Assembly: GCF_040958095.1 (NCBI RefSeq)
Contig: NC_091237.1
Coordinates: forward strand, 8,745,624 to 8,809,623
DNA: 64,000 nt
Direction of reading: 5' to 3'
Origin: Procambarus clarkii
Lineage: Eukaryota; Arthropoda; Malacostraca; Decapoda; Cambaridae
Shown here: positions 32,550-43,434 of the stretch, piece by piece
Layout of the letters: every line of letters starts with the position of its first letter
Position numbering within the stretch: the first letter of the stretch is position 1
Translations under genes and position numbers: made by a program
The notes under the pieces: model-generated
Database searches by the model: none
The model's input: only the letters and a program-made list of their open reading frames with translations
Told to the model about the DNA's origin: nothing

Positions 32550-32934
32550 TTACGTAGTAGCCAGAACGTCGTACTTGGCCTGCTATGCAAGGCACGATTT
32601 GCCTAAGTTTTTCTGAATTAATATATTTTCTCTAATTTTTTTCTTATGAAATGATAAAGTTACCCATTTCATTATGTATGAGGTCAATTTTTTTTTAATG
32701 GAGTTAAAATTAACGTAGATATATGACCGAACCTAACCAACCCTACCTAACCTAACCTAACCTATCTTTATAGGTTAGGTTAGGTTAGGTAGCCGAAAAA
32801 GTTAGGTTAGGTTAGGTTAGGTAGCCGAAAAAGTTAGGTTAGGTTAGGTTAGGTAGGTTAGGTAGTAGAAAAACAATTAATTCATGAAAACTTGGCTGAT
32901 TAGGCAAATCGGGCCTTGCATAGAAGGCCGAGAA
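32547..32934. mobile_element. Inverted-repeat (MITE-like) element carrying TTAGG arrays
   Basis: The two ends are inverted copies of one another over about 50-60 bp: the left has gctatgcaaggcacgatttg, and the reverse complement of the right has ttctatgcaaggcccgattt. A third copy of this end, in the left orientation, starts the segment at 33335. The interior has AT-rich sequence and TAACC/TTAGG arrays in opposite directions. (AT)n blocks lie on both sides. There is no coding capacity; it could be a MITE or a pair of inverted Penelope-type LTR ends. Confidence 0.7.
32730..32866. repeat. Interstitial (TAACC)n/(TTAGG)n telomere-type repeats
   Basis: A short (TAACC)n run is followed by several (TTAGG)n runs separated by tagccgaaaaag. 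The inversion around tatctttata would fold into a hairpin. TTAGG is the usual arthropod telomere unit, but its place inside a short inverted-repeat element argues against a telomere. Confidence 0.85.
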
Positions 32935-33334
<400 letters not shown>

Positions 33335-33660
33335 TACTTCTCGGCCTTCTATGCAAGGCCCGATTTGCCTAATAAGCCAAGTTTCATGAATTAATTAATA
33401 ATATGACCGAAAAAGTAAGATTAATAATTCTAACACGAATTTTCTCAATATTTCTTATGTTTCTTTTCACTGTCGATGGTAATTGAAAAATCAATTCTCC
33501 AAAATTCATTTTTATTTCAAGTCTGACGCGACACTTGAACGCGTTTCGTAATAACTTAATTCATTTTCAAAGACTTTAGTTTACCCACACACAACTATAA
33601 CCTGCAAACACTAAACAGATTTTTACTATGCTATCATTTAAACAGCTTTCATCTTATATA
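33335..33660 (-). mobile_element. Penelope-like LTR-type segment
   Basis: It starts with the same end as the inverted-repeat element at 32547 and then diverges. On the minus strand it contains a hammerhead-like fold at 33576-33519, and hammerheads are typical of Penelope-like pseudo-LTRs. No RT or GIY-YIG coding sequence is present in this copy. Right boundary uncertain. Confidence 0.45.
33519..33576 (-). ncRNA. Hammerhead-ribozyme-like fold with swapped 3-8 pair
   Basis: Minus-strand order: AAGTCT (stem I), TTGAAAA in place of CUGANGA, a partly decayed stem II (GAATTA/TATTAC), GAAA, a 4-bp stem III CGCG/CGCG with loop ttcaagtgt, then TC as the U-H cleavage pair, then AGACTT, which pairs fully with AAGTCT. 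Core position 3 is U instead of C and position 8 is A instead of G, so the tertiary 3-8 base pair is kept. Stem II has two mismatches in this copy, so it is probably decayed. Confidence 0.45.
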
Positions 33661-34638
33661 CCCTCATTTGGGTGAGGTGATATGTTACAACAGTAACATG
33701 TTTCAACAACAAAGGCGAAAAGACAGAGAGGTCATCGGAGGAGTGGATAACCCCGACGAGGACCTGCAGTTAAGCCTAATGATGCGTGTGGAGAAGTGGC
33801 GAGGAGTAGCTGTACAAGCGCCTGGGGCGGTGAAGTTGCTGGAGACCGCACTCCCTCCACCAAAAAGGGTGAGCTCAGTGCATGAGCAAACGGCGGTGAG
33901 GTGCAGAGTGGAGGAGCCACGACGCAGTGCACCTTAGGCCAGCCGGATGAATAGTGGGAGGTGCAAGATGAGCCACCGTGGTGAGGTGAACCACAGGGAG
34001 GTGGACGAGCCCAACCATGAACCGAAGAAGACGTCTACCGGGAAGAGAATCTCATGAAGGAGTGAAGATTTTCGTTGGGAATGAAGGAACGAATGGTATA
34101 GGAAAGGTAATTGGAATAAAGCAGGGGACAGGTATACCCAGGGTAGGCACCGGCCTAGCCAGAGGGGCATTGGGCCATCGCAAAAGCCTAGTGTAGAAAA
34201 GATGAAGTTGATGGATGGAGGACAGGTAACAGGTGTCGCTGTGAGGAGACAGCGCACTTACGGGAGAAGAGGAACCGAGAAGAGAGAAGAATGGCGAAGA
34301 GGAGATTCTGAGAGGAAGCATGGAGTACCTGTAGGACGTGGTGGGAGTGCAAGGATACCTCAGAGTGCACGACGCAGTGGAGGCTCTACATGCACTGAAC
34401 TTTGCAGTGCTAACGAGTCGTTGGAACGCACTCGTGGACATGGAAGGAGGATCCCTTATATGTGTTCATGGAACGCCCACTCCACCCGGTCCAGTGCGAG
34501 TTGGAAGTGTAGAAACACAAGTGACTGGCGAGGTGGTACGAGCCACGACACAGACTGGAGAAGTAACACTTCAGGAATGGAGGGAGCAAGAGCATAGTTG
34601 CCCTCTCCAATGCTGCTCATTCGATATGACTGTTATTT
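33661..34638 (+). pseudogene. 3' internal part of a gypsy-type element, no recognised domain
   Basis: Purine-rich, Arg/Glu/Gly-biased sequence with several short overlapping open frames, the longest around 34202-34690. No gag, protease, RT or integrase motif is seen. Its composition and its position before a polypurine tract and LTR are like the Arg-rich tail of the element at 63.0-63.6 kb, so I infer the end of another gag-protease-type element. The upstream part is missing. Confidence 0.4.
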
Positions 34639-34652
34639 TAAGGGGAGGGGTA
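34639..34652 (+). other. Polypurine tract
   Basis: aaggggaggggta directly before TGTGTCGG. It is almost the same as the tract at 63852-63864 (aaggggaggggag). Confidence 0.7.
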
Positions 34653-36298
34653 TGTGTCGGTGTCCACCCCTGTATTTCTTCCTTCCCAGCTTAGAAGAGT
34701 CATATCTCCGTAGCCTAGATATTCCCAAATGTTCAGGGAACATTTTCATGTGTGGGAAAGCGTAGAGCGTGATTAAGCTGGCTGTAAAGTGGCCAGCTAA
34801 GTTTGATAATGCAAGGAGCTTACGCTTTTTGAACCACAGGACGGTGACGAGCCATCCTGTTTCCGCCAAGACGTCCTGACGCTTCCCGGCACCTGATTGG
34901 CCAGGTGAGGTCACGTGCCGGAAGTGACCAAAGACGAGAGCCCACGGGCGGTGTGACGTCATGAGGCGAAGGGCCCGGGGCAGCGGGCGCCTGGGCGGGA
35001 ACAGTACTTCACGAGCCGTCATAGAAGGGAGATGCGCTCGAGCGAGCTCCGGACCTAGAGAGCCCATACCAGTAGATTTAAGCTTCGCTTCGATTCTGCA
35101 GACAGTCTGAGAAGCCATCCAACTTCTGTGGAGTGCCCAGAGGCAAGGACGGGCGGGATTGAAGAGCCAAGAGCCCTGTCTAGAGACTGCAGCAGAGGGG
35201 ACGTTGGGCTGGTGACGTCTGGGACGCCCACTAGAGGACCACGTCTTACACATCAAGCGAGAAGCTAGGGCCAGGCCCAAATCTACTGCCAGTTAAGGCG
35301 AGGGGAAGCTGTGCTAGACTGTGAGGAGTCGACAGTGCCAGTGAGAGTGAGGAGACCAGAAGCCAAGACCAGGCTCCTCCCTTACCCCTTTTGAGCTAGG
35401 CGAGCTAGAGTATTTTGAATATTGTGAACATTTCTTCTCATTTTATTGTCTAAGTGATAGAATATTAGGTTAGGAGCCAATAGCATTTAGGCGTGAATTG
35501 GTGCGTGTGAGCATTAACGTGGTGATGTTAGTGATCCTGGAAGGGTAGTTGGTGTGCAAGGAGCCAGCAACGAGCTCTGAAACGTCCAGCTGATCGCCTT
35601 GCTAGAGTCGTGGGAAAATCACGACGTTCTGACAGCTGGAGATGTCAGCTGATCGTGCTGCCAGAGGCGCGAGGTGTGTGCCCGTAATGGAGGAGTGGAC
35701 CCAGCCAGCTGACCGTGTTGCCAGAGACGTGTCATCGAGAAGGTTGCTGCCAGCTGATGATTCCAAACATAGACATTTCATTATGCCATTTATATGTGTA
35801 TATATGTTTTTCTTCAGTAAACTTTTAAACTAACTGAGGAGTTTAAGTGAGCCTCCATTCTCTAGGGCTATATATATTATATATTTATGAGACCATTAGT
35901 GACACCTTGCACTGCACGTGACATTGCATCCTTAGCCACGATAATTAATGAGACCACTGACGTGTTGCTGGGACACGAGTATAAACATCCAGCTGGCGAC
36001 AGACCAGATAAAGCAAGAGAAAATGTTCCAGTGTCAGGACAGGCAGGTTTACGTGAGTTATAAGAAGCTTGAACCTCCCCACTCGCTAGGGGTGAATAAG
36101 GCCAGCCCTTAGTTGACTGGTGGAGCCCAAGGACGAGCAGTGGCGCCTGGTATTGAGGGGCTAAGACCCGTGGGACGACCCCAACCACAGGTTGGAAGGG
36201 GGTGAACTCTGACAGTAGATAATATATATGTGCCGTCCCACAGCCTATGACTACTATAAACACTCTAGTAAATGCCTAGACGTCTGTCTTGCCTAACA
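34653..36298 (+). repeat. LTR-like unit, about 1.65 kb
   Basis: It begins TGTGTCGG right after a polypurine tract. The right end is inferred at a CTAACA near 36298. It contains CpG-rich promoter-like sequence at 34850-35050, including tgacgtca near 34953, and an AATAAA-like region near 35810-35880. No coding sequence. The second LTR of the pair is not in the window, so the limits and LTR status are inferred. Confidence 0.5.
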
Positions 36299-36743
36299 TC
36301 AAGTAAAATATGGGGGGGGGGGAATTATCTACCTTATCGAATCCTGCCCTCAGACGCCTAGACTCCGGTGGTCGTTGGATCCTCTGTCCCTCACGTCGTT
36401 TCTTGACGTTCCAGATGAGTCACCAGTTCATAGGTGTCGTGAAGACCCTCGTCATCGCTGTACTCATTCCCTTAGCGAAGTTTCTGGGCACTGACAGCAC
36501 CAGTCGTCACTGCACACGTCGTTTCCCCTCAAGCACTATTTCACCGAGACCACTCACTCATGGATCAGGAGGCGTCTTCTCCCTTCTGAGTTCCCAGGGG
36601 GCGTGATCCAATCACAACAGCTCTGAGTACCTTGGAGTTCCACTGACGGCGAGCCACTCACTACTTCAGCCGTCGTAACTCTCACTACTCTTCCAAGACT
36701 ATCAGCTCACAGTTCTCGGCGCCCTTACACCGCTGGAACTCGG
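36299..36743. other. No gene recognised
   Basis: It begins with a run of eleven or more G at 36313 and continues as mixed sequence with short open frames. It may be the leader of the LTR element on its left. Nothing is recognised. Confidence 0.4.
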
Positions 36744-37710
36744 CTCAAAGAGCTTGCAGACACAACTTGTGAGAGCAATGGGTCGGAAGTCCTTAGAGGA
36801 CGTACCGAGAGACCCTGGTTTCCAAATAGGGAGTACAACTGTATCGAGCCAGTCCTCAGAGACAGACGACGACCCCCAGACCTGGTTATACAGACTCAGT
36901 AAATACTGAGACGTGCACGGAGGGAGATGGCGAAGCATCTCATAGTGAACGTCATCCGAGCCCGCTGCTGTAGATCCACAGAGGGCCTGGGGCAGACTGA
37001 AATTCAGAAACAGAGAAAGGATCGCTATAAGGAAGGTGGAGATGAGTGTGGAAATCTAAAGGATAGGATTCAAGAACAGGCTTACGATGAAGGAAGGATT
37101 GAGGAAGATGAGAACCAGAGCTAACAGAAGAAAAGTGGGAACCCAGTTCGGTCGCGACCGTCACTGGGTCCTCCACAAGAGTACCGGAGGTGGAGAACCG
37201 GGGAGACATCTGGAATGAACTTGCCCGCAATCTTGCGGATCTTCTTCCAGATCTGTGGCAGAGGAGTATCGGACGTAATGGTGGAAACATAGGATTTCCA
37301 AGACTGGAAAGGGTGCGAGTTCGAGAGTCCACATGAGTGGGCTCACCAGAATTCAGAAGAGATTGAAAAGAAGCAAAGACGAACGGTTCAAGAAGACGGC
37401 CTCGGGTGTTTGTCAGAACATCACCCCAGAGGGTAGGTCGACAGTTGAAATCACCCGAAAGGAGCACCAGCTCTGGCAAGGAATCCAGGAGGTGCTTATG
37501 ATCAGGAAGGGAAAGTGGGGCATTTGGAGGGAGATAAATGGAACAGACTGTATACCATTTTCCCACAAAAACACGGGCAGCAGAACAATGGATAGGTGAC
37601 GAAAGAATTAGGGAGACGAAGGGAACATCAGAACGAATTAAGAGAGTAGTAGAGTTATGGGCCCCACTAAGAGCTGGGGCCCATAACTTTTTAATAAACT
37701 TGGGCACAGT
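36744..37710 (-). pseudogene. LINE ORF2 remnant: partial endonuclease and RT N-terminus
   Basis: It includes VFVGKWYTVCSIYLPP, LLSGDFNCRPTLWGD and the endonuclease end GEPTHVDSRTRTLS, then after a deletion the pre-RT segment ELGSHFSSVSSGSHLPQS and the RT start (PKDFRPIALTSCVCKLFE). The RT catalytic region is absent. It is useful because it shows Val where the other copy has a stop. Confidence 0.82.
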
Positions 37711-37714
37711 TTAT

Positions 37715-39700
37715 TAAAGAATCTCAGGATCAGGGTCAGGATCAGGAGCAGGGTCAGCAAAATCAGAGTTAAGGGGCATGGGTAAACTGAGTAAGGATGG
37801 AGGGAAGGAAGCGGGAGGACAGTCCAGAGGCGGACTGACGAGGTCCTAAGGTGGAGAAGACAATTGAGAGGGGCAGGCAAGGACAGCTGGAGGAGGGGGG
37901 GGGGACAGAAATCAGGGAGTGCACCTCAGCAAGGGCAGCAACCGAGAGGGAATCGGGGGCAAAAGAAACCTCCATATCTGGAACAGGGGGTTCGACCACT
38001 GAAATGGGAGGGAACGTAGTGACAGAATCAGAGGGAGGGGGCGGGGAAGAAAGCGAAGCCTTCTTACCCGCTGGAGAGGAAGAAGGAGAGGAGCCAGGCT
38101 TACGTTTCTGACTCGAAGAGACAGGCATGCCAGTGACAACGTACCGGGCGACAGACTCAATGGTCTCAGAAGGAGAAGAGGAATGGGAGTGAAGAACACG
38201 AAGATTGCTGGGAGGATGATGGATATCAGCCTGGACAGACAGGTGGTGTGGAGGGTCAAGAGACTGGAGCGAGGGCCCGGGAAGAAAGAGTGGGGGGAGA
38301 TGGGGAAGAAGACTTAGGAGATATGGTGGACTGGGTAGGAAGGGGGAACACCCCAAACGGAGAACCAGGAGGGAGACCTGTTGGGACAGGAGACAAAGGA
38401 ATAGGGGAGGAGGTGGTGGGTGTGGTTGGGTTTAAGGCCTGGAAACGGTAGTGAGACTGAGGAAGATGGGAAGGACGAGGAGAGGTTGAACCCAACATGC
38501 AAGCATAGGATACGCCCGCAAAAGGGGTGAGACGATGAACCTGGCGTCTCGCTTCAGGAAAAGACAGACAATCACTGTTCTTCAAGTGTAGGACGGCTTT
38601 CTCGAGTTTGTAGTGTATACACGAGCGTGAGAAAGTAGGGTGGACCTCACCGCAATTGAGGCAGCGAGCCTGGGGAGAAGTGCACTCGGACTTAGAATGA
38701 CTATCGTCCCCACACATGGGGGACGCACAGTACTTGTGCATTTGAGAACACCGTGCCCGAACTTCCAACACTTATTGCAAAGTCTAGGAGAGGGAATGTA
38801 CTCCTGAACGGAGCATCTGGCACCAGCAAGAATAATAGAGGGCAGAAGGGTCCTACTATCAAAGGTTATTTTAACAACTCGAAGGGGCTGACGGCGACGA
38901 CCACGAGGGGGGTCGAGTAAACGTATCCACCTGGAAGACAGAATGGCCTTGGGCTTCGAGGATATGTTTAATATCCTCATGGCAATCTTTGAGGTCCCGA
39001 ACACCAGTTGCAACATGGTGTGGGAGGAGAACAGTGCCAACACTGGCATATAACCGAGCGTTTTTGGAGACCCGAACAGGGGTCTCTCCAATGCAGGACG
39101 AAGCAGCCAAGCGAGTAGCTGCATCCTGAGAAGGAGCAGCGACGACACATGTACCGTAACTGGTGGAGTTAAAAGTAACAGAGGCATCTACTGAATCAAC
39201 AAGGTGTTTATGGAGGGAGAAATTGTCAAGAGGAGTAGAATCCAGATGGTGGAGATCAAAGTATTTAGCCCACGTAGCGGGACAAAACAAGGCGTTGTAA
39301 GTATTAATAAGGGGAGAGTTAAGGGGTAGGGATCGTGCGAGTGCAGCTGTGGCGCGGACGGCGTTGAGAGAGAGAGAGAGGGTATAAAGGCGCAATAGTC
39401 TCTCATTGTGACTACTGCGCCTTTATACCCCCAGAGAGAGAGAGGGGGTATAAAGGCGCAGTAGTCACAATGAGAGACGGAGCCGTGCCAGAGGACGAGG
39501 TGGTCACCACTGGGGGGCTGGGAACTCAGCCCTACCGCAGAGGAGTGAGTGGAGCTGAGGGAAGTAGTCATGGGGTCGGGGCCCAATGCAGAGGGGGCTA
39601 CAGGGCCTGGTCTTCCAACACAGTCCGACTCAGGGACTTGGTTGCCCACCCCACAAGCCTGAGAAGGAACAAGGGAAATATTATCAGCCATGAAAACGAG
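37715..39700 (-). pseudogene. LINE ORF1 remnant with zinc knuckles
   Basis: It starts near 39690 and is broken by several frameshifts. The folded region (ATWAKYFDLHHLDS) and knuckles (CNKCWKFGHG, CLNCGEVHPTF) are recognisable, with damage in the second knuckle. The Pro/Ser-rich C-terminus to about 37715 is in one frame for long stretches and served to place the frameshift in the copy at 14.3 kb. Confidence 0.8.
39381..39477. repeat. Plus/minus/plus inverted triplication inside LINE ORF1
   Basis: A ~31-bp segment (ggtataaaggcgcagtagtc then acaatgagaga) is present at 39447-39477 on the plus strand, inverted at 39399-39429, and partly again on the plus strand at 39381-39398. The homologous LINE at 15.26 kb has it only once. 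Confidence 0.85.
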
Positions 39701-40230
39701 GAAAAAACTTTTATTCACGAATGTGCCCCCACACCCACCATGAAGCCAAAATTAGAGGCAGGACACCCAACAAGAAGCTATCGCCGATCTTGCCGGGGCC
39801 CCCCAGGGGTGCGGCGTGAGTATACGCCCCACAAACGTCACCTTAAGAACCGTGAGTCCGTCGAGATCGTGTTCAGTGACGAAAGGAGGATTGACAATAA
39901 AAGGTTCCCCTCGCTCTCGACGTTGGGTACTACAGTTCTACGGGTGCAAGAGTATGCCTCCTCAAACACCCGGGCGTCAAAATAGAAGTCCAAGAGAATA
40001 ATCAAAACAGGCAAAAGGTCAGCAGGAAATGACAATTAGAAAGGAGAAGAGGGGGGAGGGGGAGAAAAACGAAACACAAGGAAAAGGAAAAGAGTTCTGG
40101 CAAAATTGGTAAAGACAGCAGCCGAAGCATAAGGCTTCAAAAGGACAGAGGACTGACCCATGGAGCATCACACTCCAGCAGCCGCCCACCAAGCCCCCTC
40201 ACGACGACAACGAGCCAGAAAGGGAGGGGG

Positions 40231-40559
40231 AACTTTCAGATGAATTATATCTTTTAGCTTCAATATTTGTTATCTCACTGCATATATGTTGGTATATAAA
40301 ATTTTCAGAAACATTTTTCCTCTCCCTTTGTCCTTTTCTCCCCCTTCCTCTAATGAGTTTGTTGCTTTGTTCTTGTGTACCAATTCACAGTCTTTTAAGT
40401 CCTTATCACAGTGTAGAACAAATTATTGCTTTCTTCATTTCTGTTTACATTTAGACGTTTCGTTTCATCGTGGTTTAATTTTAGCTTTTCTCTGTCACCC
40501 TTTTAATGAAACTGTCATTCTGCAGTTTCCTGGAATTTATTAGCACTTCCGCCATTTGT
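40231..40559. other. AT-rich, no gene recognised
   Basis: Short frames only; may belong to the same degenerate LINE as the next feature. Confidence 0.4.
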
Positions 40560-41400
40560 TTCACTACATAAATGTCACCTTTAAGGGGCAGTTCTTGTCT
40601 TTCTCATTGCCTTTCATCCTATAATCACTGACGTTTTCCTTTGTTATGAGGCCTTCCCAAAAAACTATTATTTTCTCAATGATTTTTTTCCTTTTCTGCT
40701 GCTCTTTCTACCTAAGATGATAATTCCTGTTCTATACATCCTAAAATTATTATTGACTTACTTCTATCTCCAGTTTTTTTTTACTAATTTATTGTTCGTA
40801 ATCAGTTCTTTCCTAATTGATTGTCAAATTTGTACTTTTTGTTGGTCACTTCTGGTATTAACTTTCAAACACACTTTCTTGATCGTTTCTTTCTCTTTCA
40901 TAATTTGCGCATGTGTTTCTTTTATTTCCTACTATTTGTTCCTTTCCAGTCCTTTATTAACCTCCTCTATTTAAGTTGCCAGTGAATTTTCTTTTAGGAT
41001 ATCCTTGCCTAACTCCATGTTAGCCTGTAGGGTTACTTTGAGTTGTTCACCATATGAGTCTATTTTCTTCTGAATTTCTTCAAATTCAGTCTTCTTCATT
41101 TTCCGTATCTGACTATCTTTCACTAGTTCTTTGAACAGTACCTCCTGTATCCTTACTTTATCAGTCAAGTTAGTAATTTCCTTACCATGCTGGAAAATAC
41201 TTCCTATTAAATTACAAAATGCAAACTTGAGACCTTCATTTTCTTATTCCAATTTAATTACTTTTTCTTCGTAATCTTTAGCAAATCCTGGATAATCACT
41301 AATCTGCTAAGAAAACCTCCTTTCATGATATCTTGTGCAGAAAATCCTTTCAAATATTCATCTGTTGGTGTGTATTCCTCCCCTGTGATGGCGGCCATCT
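40560..41400 (-). pseudogene. Degenerate coiled-coil ORF1 of a CR1-like LINE
   Basis: Minus-strand reading from an ATG near 41397 gives MAAITGEEYTPTDEYLKGF, then a Lys/Glu/Leu-rich heptad-like region broken by stops (VRIQEVLFKELVKDSQIRK, FEEIQKKIDSYGEQL). The coiled coil without knuckles suits a CR1-like ORF1, and CR1-like ORF2 pieces lie nearby (41900 and 55050). The family assignment is inference. Confidence 0.5.
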
Positions 41401-41591
41401 TTGTTGTTGAAATACTTCTGTTTTGAAATATCCACTTTATCTATCCTGATTTTTCCTTCACTTTTACTGATTTTATATATCTTAGTTACTTTTCAAATTC
41501 CCTAAAACATCATGTATCCTGGGACACCACTTTCAGCTCTCAACCTGTTCCACAATACTTAGGCATTTGGATTTTCTTGGAGCCTGCTACA
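41401..41591. other. No gene recognised
   Basis: Mixed sequence, probably the 5' leader of the element to its left, read on the minus strand. Confidence 0.35.
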
Positions 41592-41711
41592 GTGTGACTC
41601 CTGTCTCCTGGTGTGTGTTCACCTAGTTGTGCTTGCGGGGGCTGAGCTCTGCTCTTTCTGCCCGCCTCTCAACTCTCAATCTAACTAATATTTTTTTTGA
41701 CACACACACAC
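41592..41711 (-). repeat. CR1-like LINE 3' end fragment with (AC)n
   Basis: On the minus strand it matches the 3' untranslated end at about 20540-20600 (agagccagagctcaaccc-like and ccgcaagcacaactaggtga). An (AC)n run lies at about 41701-41718. Only about 110 bp are left. Confidence 0.75.
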
Positions 41712-41888
41712 ACACACATGAAGCAGCGCGTAACAGCTATCTAACTCCCAGGTACCTATTTATTGCTAGGTAACAGTGGCATCAGGGTGAATGAAACTCT
41801 GCCCATTTGTCTCTGCCTGCGCAGGGAATCGAACCCGCGTCACAGGATTACGAGTCCAGTGCGCTGTCCACTCAGCTACCAGATCCCC
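41712..41888 (-). mobile_element. tRNA-Thr-derived SINE (second copy)
   Basis: Minus-strand head gtagctgagtggacagcgca with box B ggttcgattcc. The anticodon loop ctcgtaa gives CGT (Thr). The body is the same as at 30938-31202 (gggcagagtttcattcaccc, aataaataggtacctggg). It lies between two CR1-like 3' ends, next to an (AC)n microsatellite. Confidence 0.85.
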
Positions 41889-41894
41889 GTGTAT

Positions 41895-42560
41895 GGCTGT
41901 CTGTGTGTGTACTCACCTAGTTGTGCTTGCTTGCGGGGACTGAGCTTCGACTCTTTGTTACTGCCTCTCAACTGTCAATCAACTGATGTTCAGATTCTTG
42001 AGCCTATTGAGCTCAATCAAATCTACATTTGAAACTGTGTATGTAGTCAGGCTCCACCACATCATTGAATAATGCATTCCTATGTTAACTACTCTGACAC
42101 TGAAAAAATTCTTTCTAATGTCTCTGTGGCTCATTTGGGTAATACGTTTCTACCTGTGTCCCCTTGTCCGTGTTCCATCCATGCTAAAAAAGTTTGTCTT
42201 TGTCCATCCTGTCAATTCCCCTGAGAATTTTGTAGGTGCCTATCATATCTCTCCTTACTTTTATGTCTTCCAGGGACGTGAGGTTTAGCTCCCGTAGCCT
42301 TTTCTCGTAGCTCATACCTCTCAGTTCTGGACTAGTCTGGTAACATACCTCTAAATCTTCTTTAACTTTGTCTTGTGTTTAACTAGGTATGGACTCCAGG
42401 CTGGAGCTACATACTCCAGGATTGGTCTGACATAGCTGGTATACAAGGTCCTGAACGATTTCTTACATAAGTTTCTAAACCGCTGTTCTTATGTTGGCCA
42501 ATTTAGCAGATGCTACTGATGATTGTGAGATTTTTCTCTACGCCTACCTCCCTTAGGAGG
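41895..42560 (-). pseudogene. CR1-like LINE 3' end (RT C-terminus plus 3' UTR)
   Basis: The minus strand reads RTLYTSYVRPILEYVAPAWS, then YEKRLRELNLTSLEDIKVRR and MIGTYKILRGIDRMDKDK with frameshifts between them. These are the conserved thumb and C-terminal motifs of CR1-like RT proteins. The 3' UTR ends in the same aagcacaactaggtgagt sequence as at 20.6 kb. It is a 5'-truncated, inactive copy. Confidence 0.8.
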
Positions 42561-43429
42561 TGGACTACAAGTTTAAAGGCTGCTCACGGCAGTTAAGCAT
42601 GAGTCCAATAGAAAAAGGAAAAGCGGGAGCAAACCGCCAGGCCTCCACCACCAAGGGTGAAAACCTGTCCACAATAGGCCGCTGGCTCCACCTAGTTAAA
42701 CGGGACGTTAAAACTAATAAAGGGTAACCGATGGGTTCTCACAATCAAATATTAATATTTGATGTGGCGCTATGAATTGGAATTCGAATTCCCAAGAACA
42801 GCCGCCTTATCAAGATCACATCAACATTTAATAATATGCAGAAATATGGTACAATAATATGGTTGAAGGGTTGACATCAAAGACCGTTTTCTATAAAATA
42901 ACAATTTATTAATAACAAGAGACTAACTACTACATTACCGAGTTTACGTTACGTTAATGTCCATCCAGTGGCACGATAACAAACAGCTAAATAGCAACCC
43001 TTGCTGTGAGGCTGCATACTGAACTAACCTGAACACAGGTGTGCCCACTGATGACGCAATATTGCAAAACAAAGAAAAATATCACAGACTAAGTTACACC
43101 ACAGCGAATGGTTACATTATTGTCCATCAAGTGGCATTTGCAACACAGCTATTCAACAGCCCCTCGAGAAGTGACAGCAGGCTCCATCTTGCTGACACTT
43201 CGGGCTGACAACATGAACTAACTGAACAAATGAAGGATATCCTCTGAAAACAAAGACACAAGCATGCAATCAATAGTGTCTCGGTTTCCCTGACAGCTAC
43301 TATAATCACAAACTTGGGGGTCCTCCCGCCCCCCAGGAGAGACCCACGTAACTAGGCGGGAGTCCAACAGTGACCCCCCCCCCCCCTATCACAACCCAGT
43401 GTGAACACTCTTTGCAACTCCCTACAAGA
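42561..43429. other. No gene; diverged direct repeat and palindromes
   Basis: Two diverged ~170-bp direct repeats (about 42910-43040 and 43080-43240) share gtccatccagtggca/gtccatcaagtggca and similar blocks. Perfect palindromes of 20 bp (42744-42763) and 14 bp (42779-42792) lie just before. A C-run of 14 lies at about 43373. This is the sequence the BEL element inserted into. Confidence 0.5.
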
Positions 43430-43434
43430 AGTTG
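43430..43434. repeat. Target-site duplication agttg (5' side)
   Basis: Matches 51858-51862 across the BEL element. Confidence 0.85.

Larger units (their letters stand above)
36744..40230 (-). mobile_element. Second, truncated and rearranged copy of the I-group LINE
   Basis: Same family as 9775-16069. The 5' end coincides (40230), but the copy stops within the RT fingers at about 36744 and lacks the palm, thumb, RNase H and 3' tail. About 450 bp between the endonuclease and RT are missing (junction near 37300). A short insertion with inverted repeats lies at about 37665-37720, and an inverted triplication at 39381-39477. No target duplication is seen. Inactive. Confidence 0.88.

Noticed and set aside
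32730-32866. True telomere
   Set aside because: The (TTAGG) runs are short, occur in both directions and lie inside an inverted-repeat element with ordinary sequence on both sides.
34338-34694. 118-codon plus-strand ORF as a host gene
   Set aside because: It runs across the polypurine tract into the LTR and has no recognisable domain.
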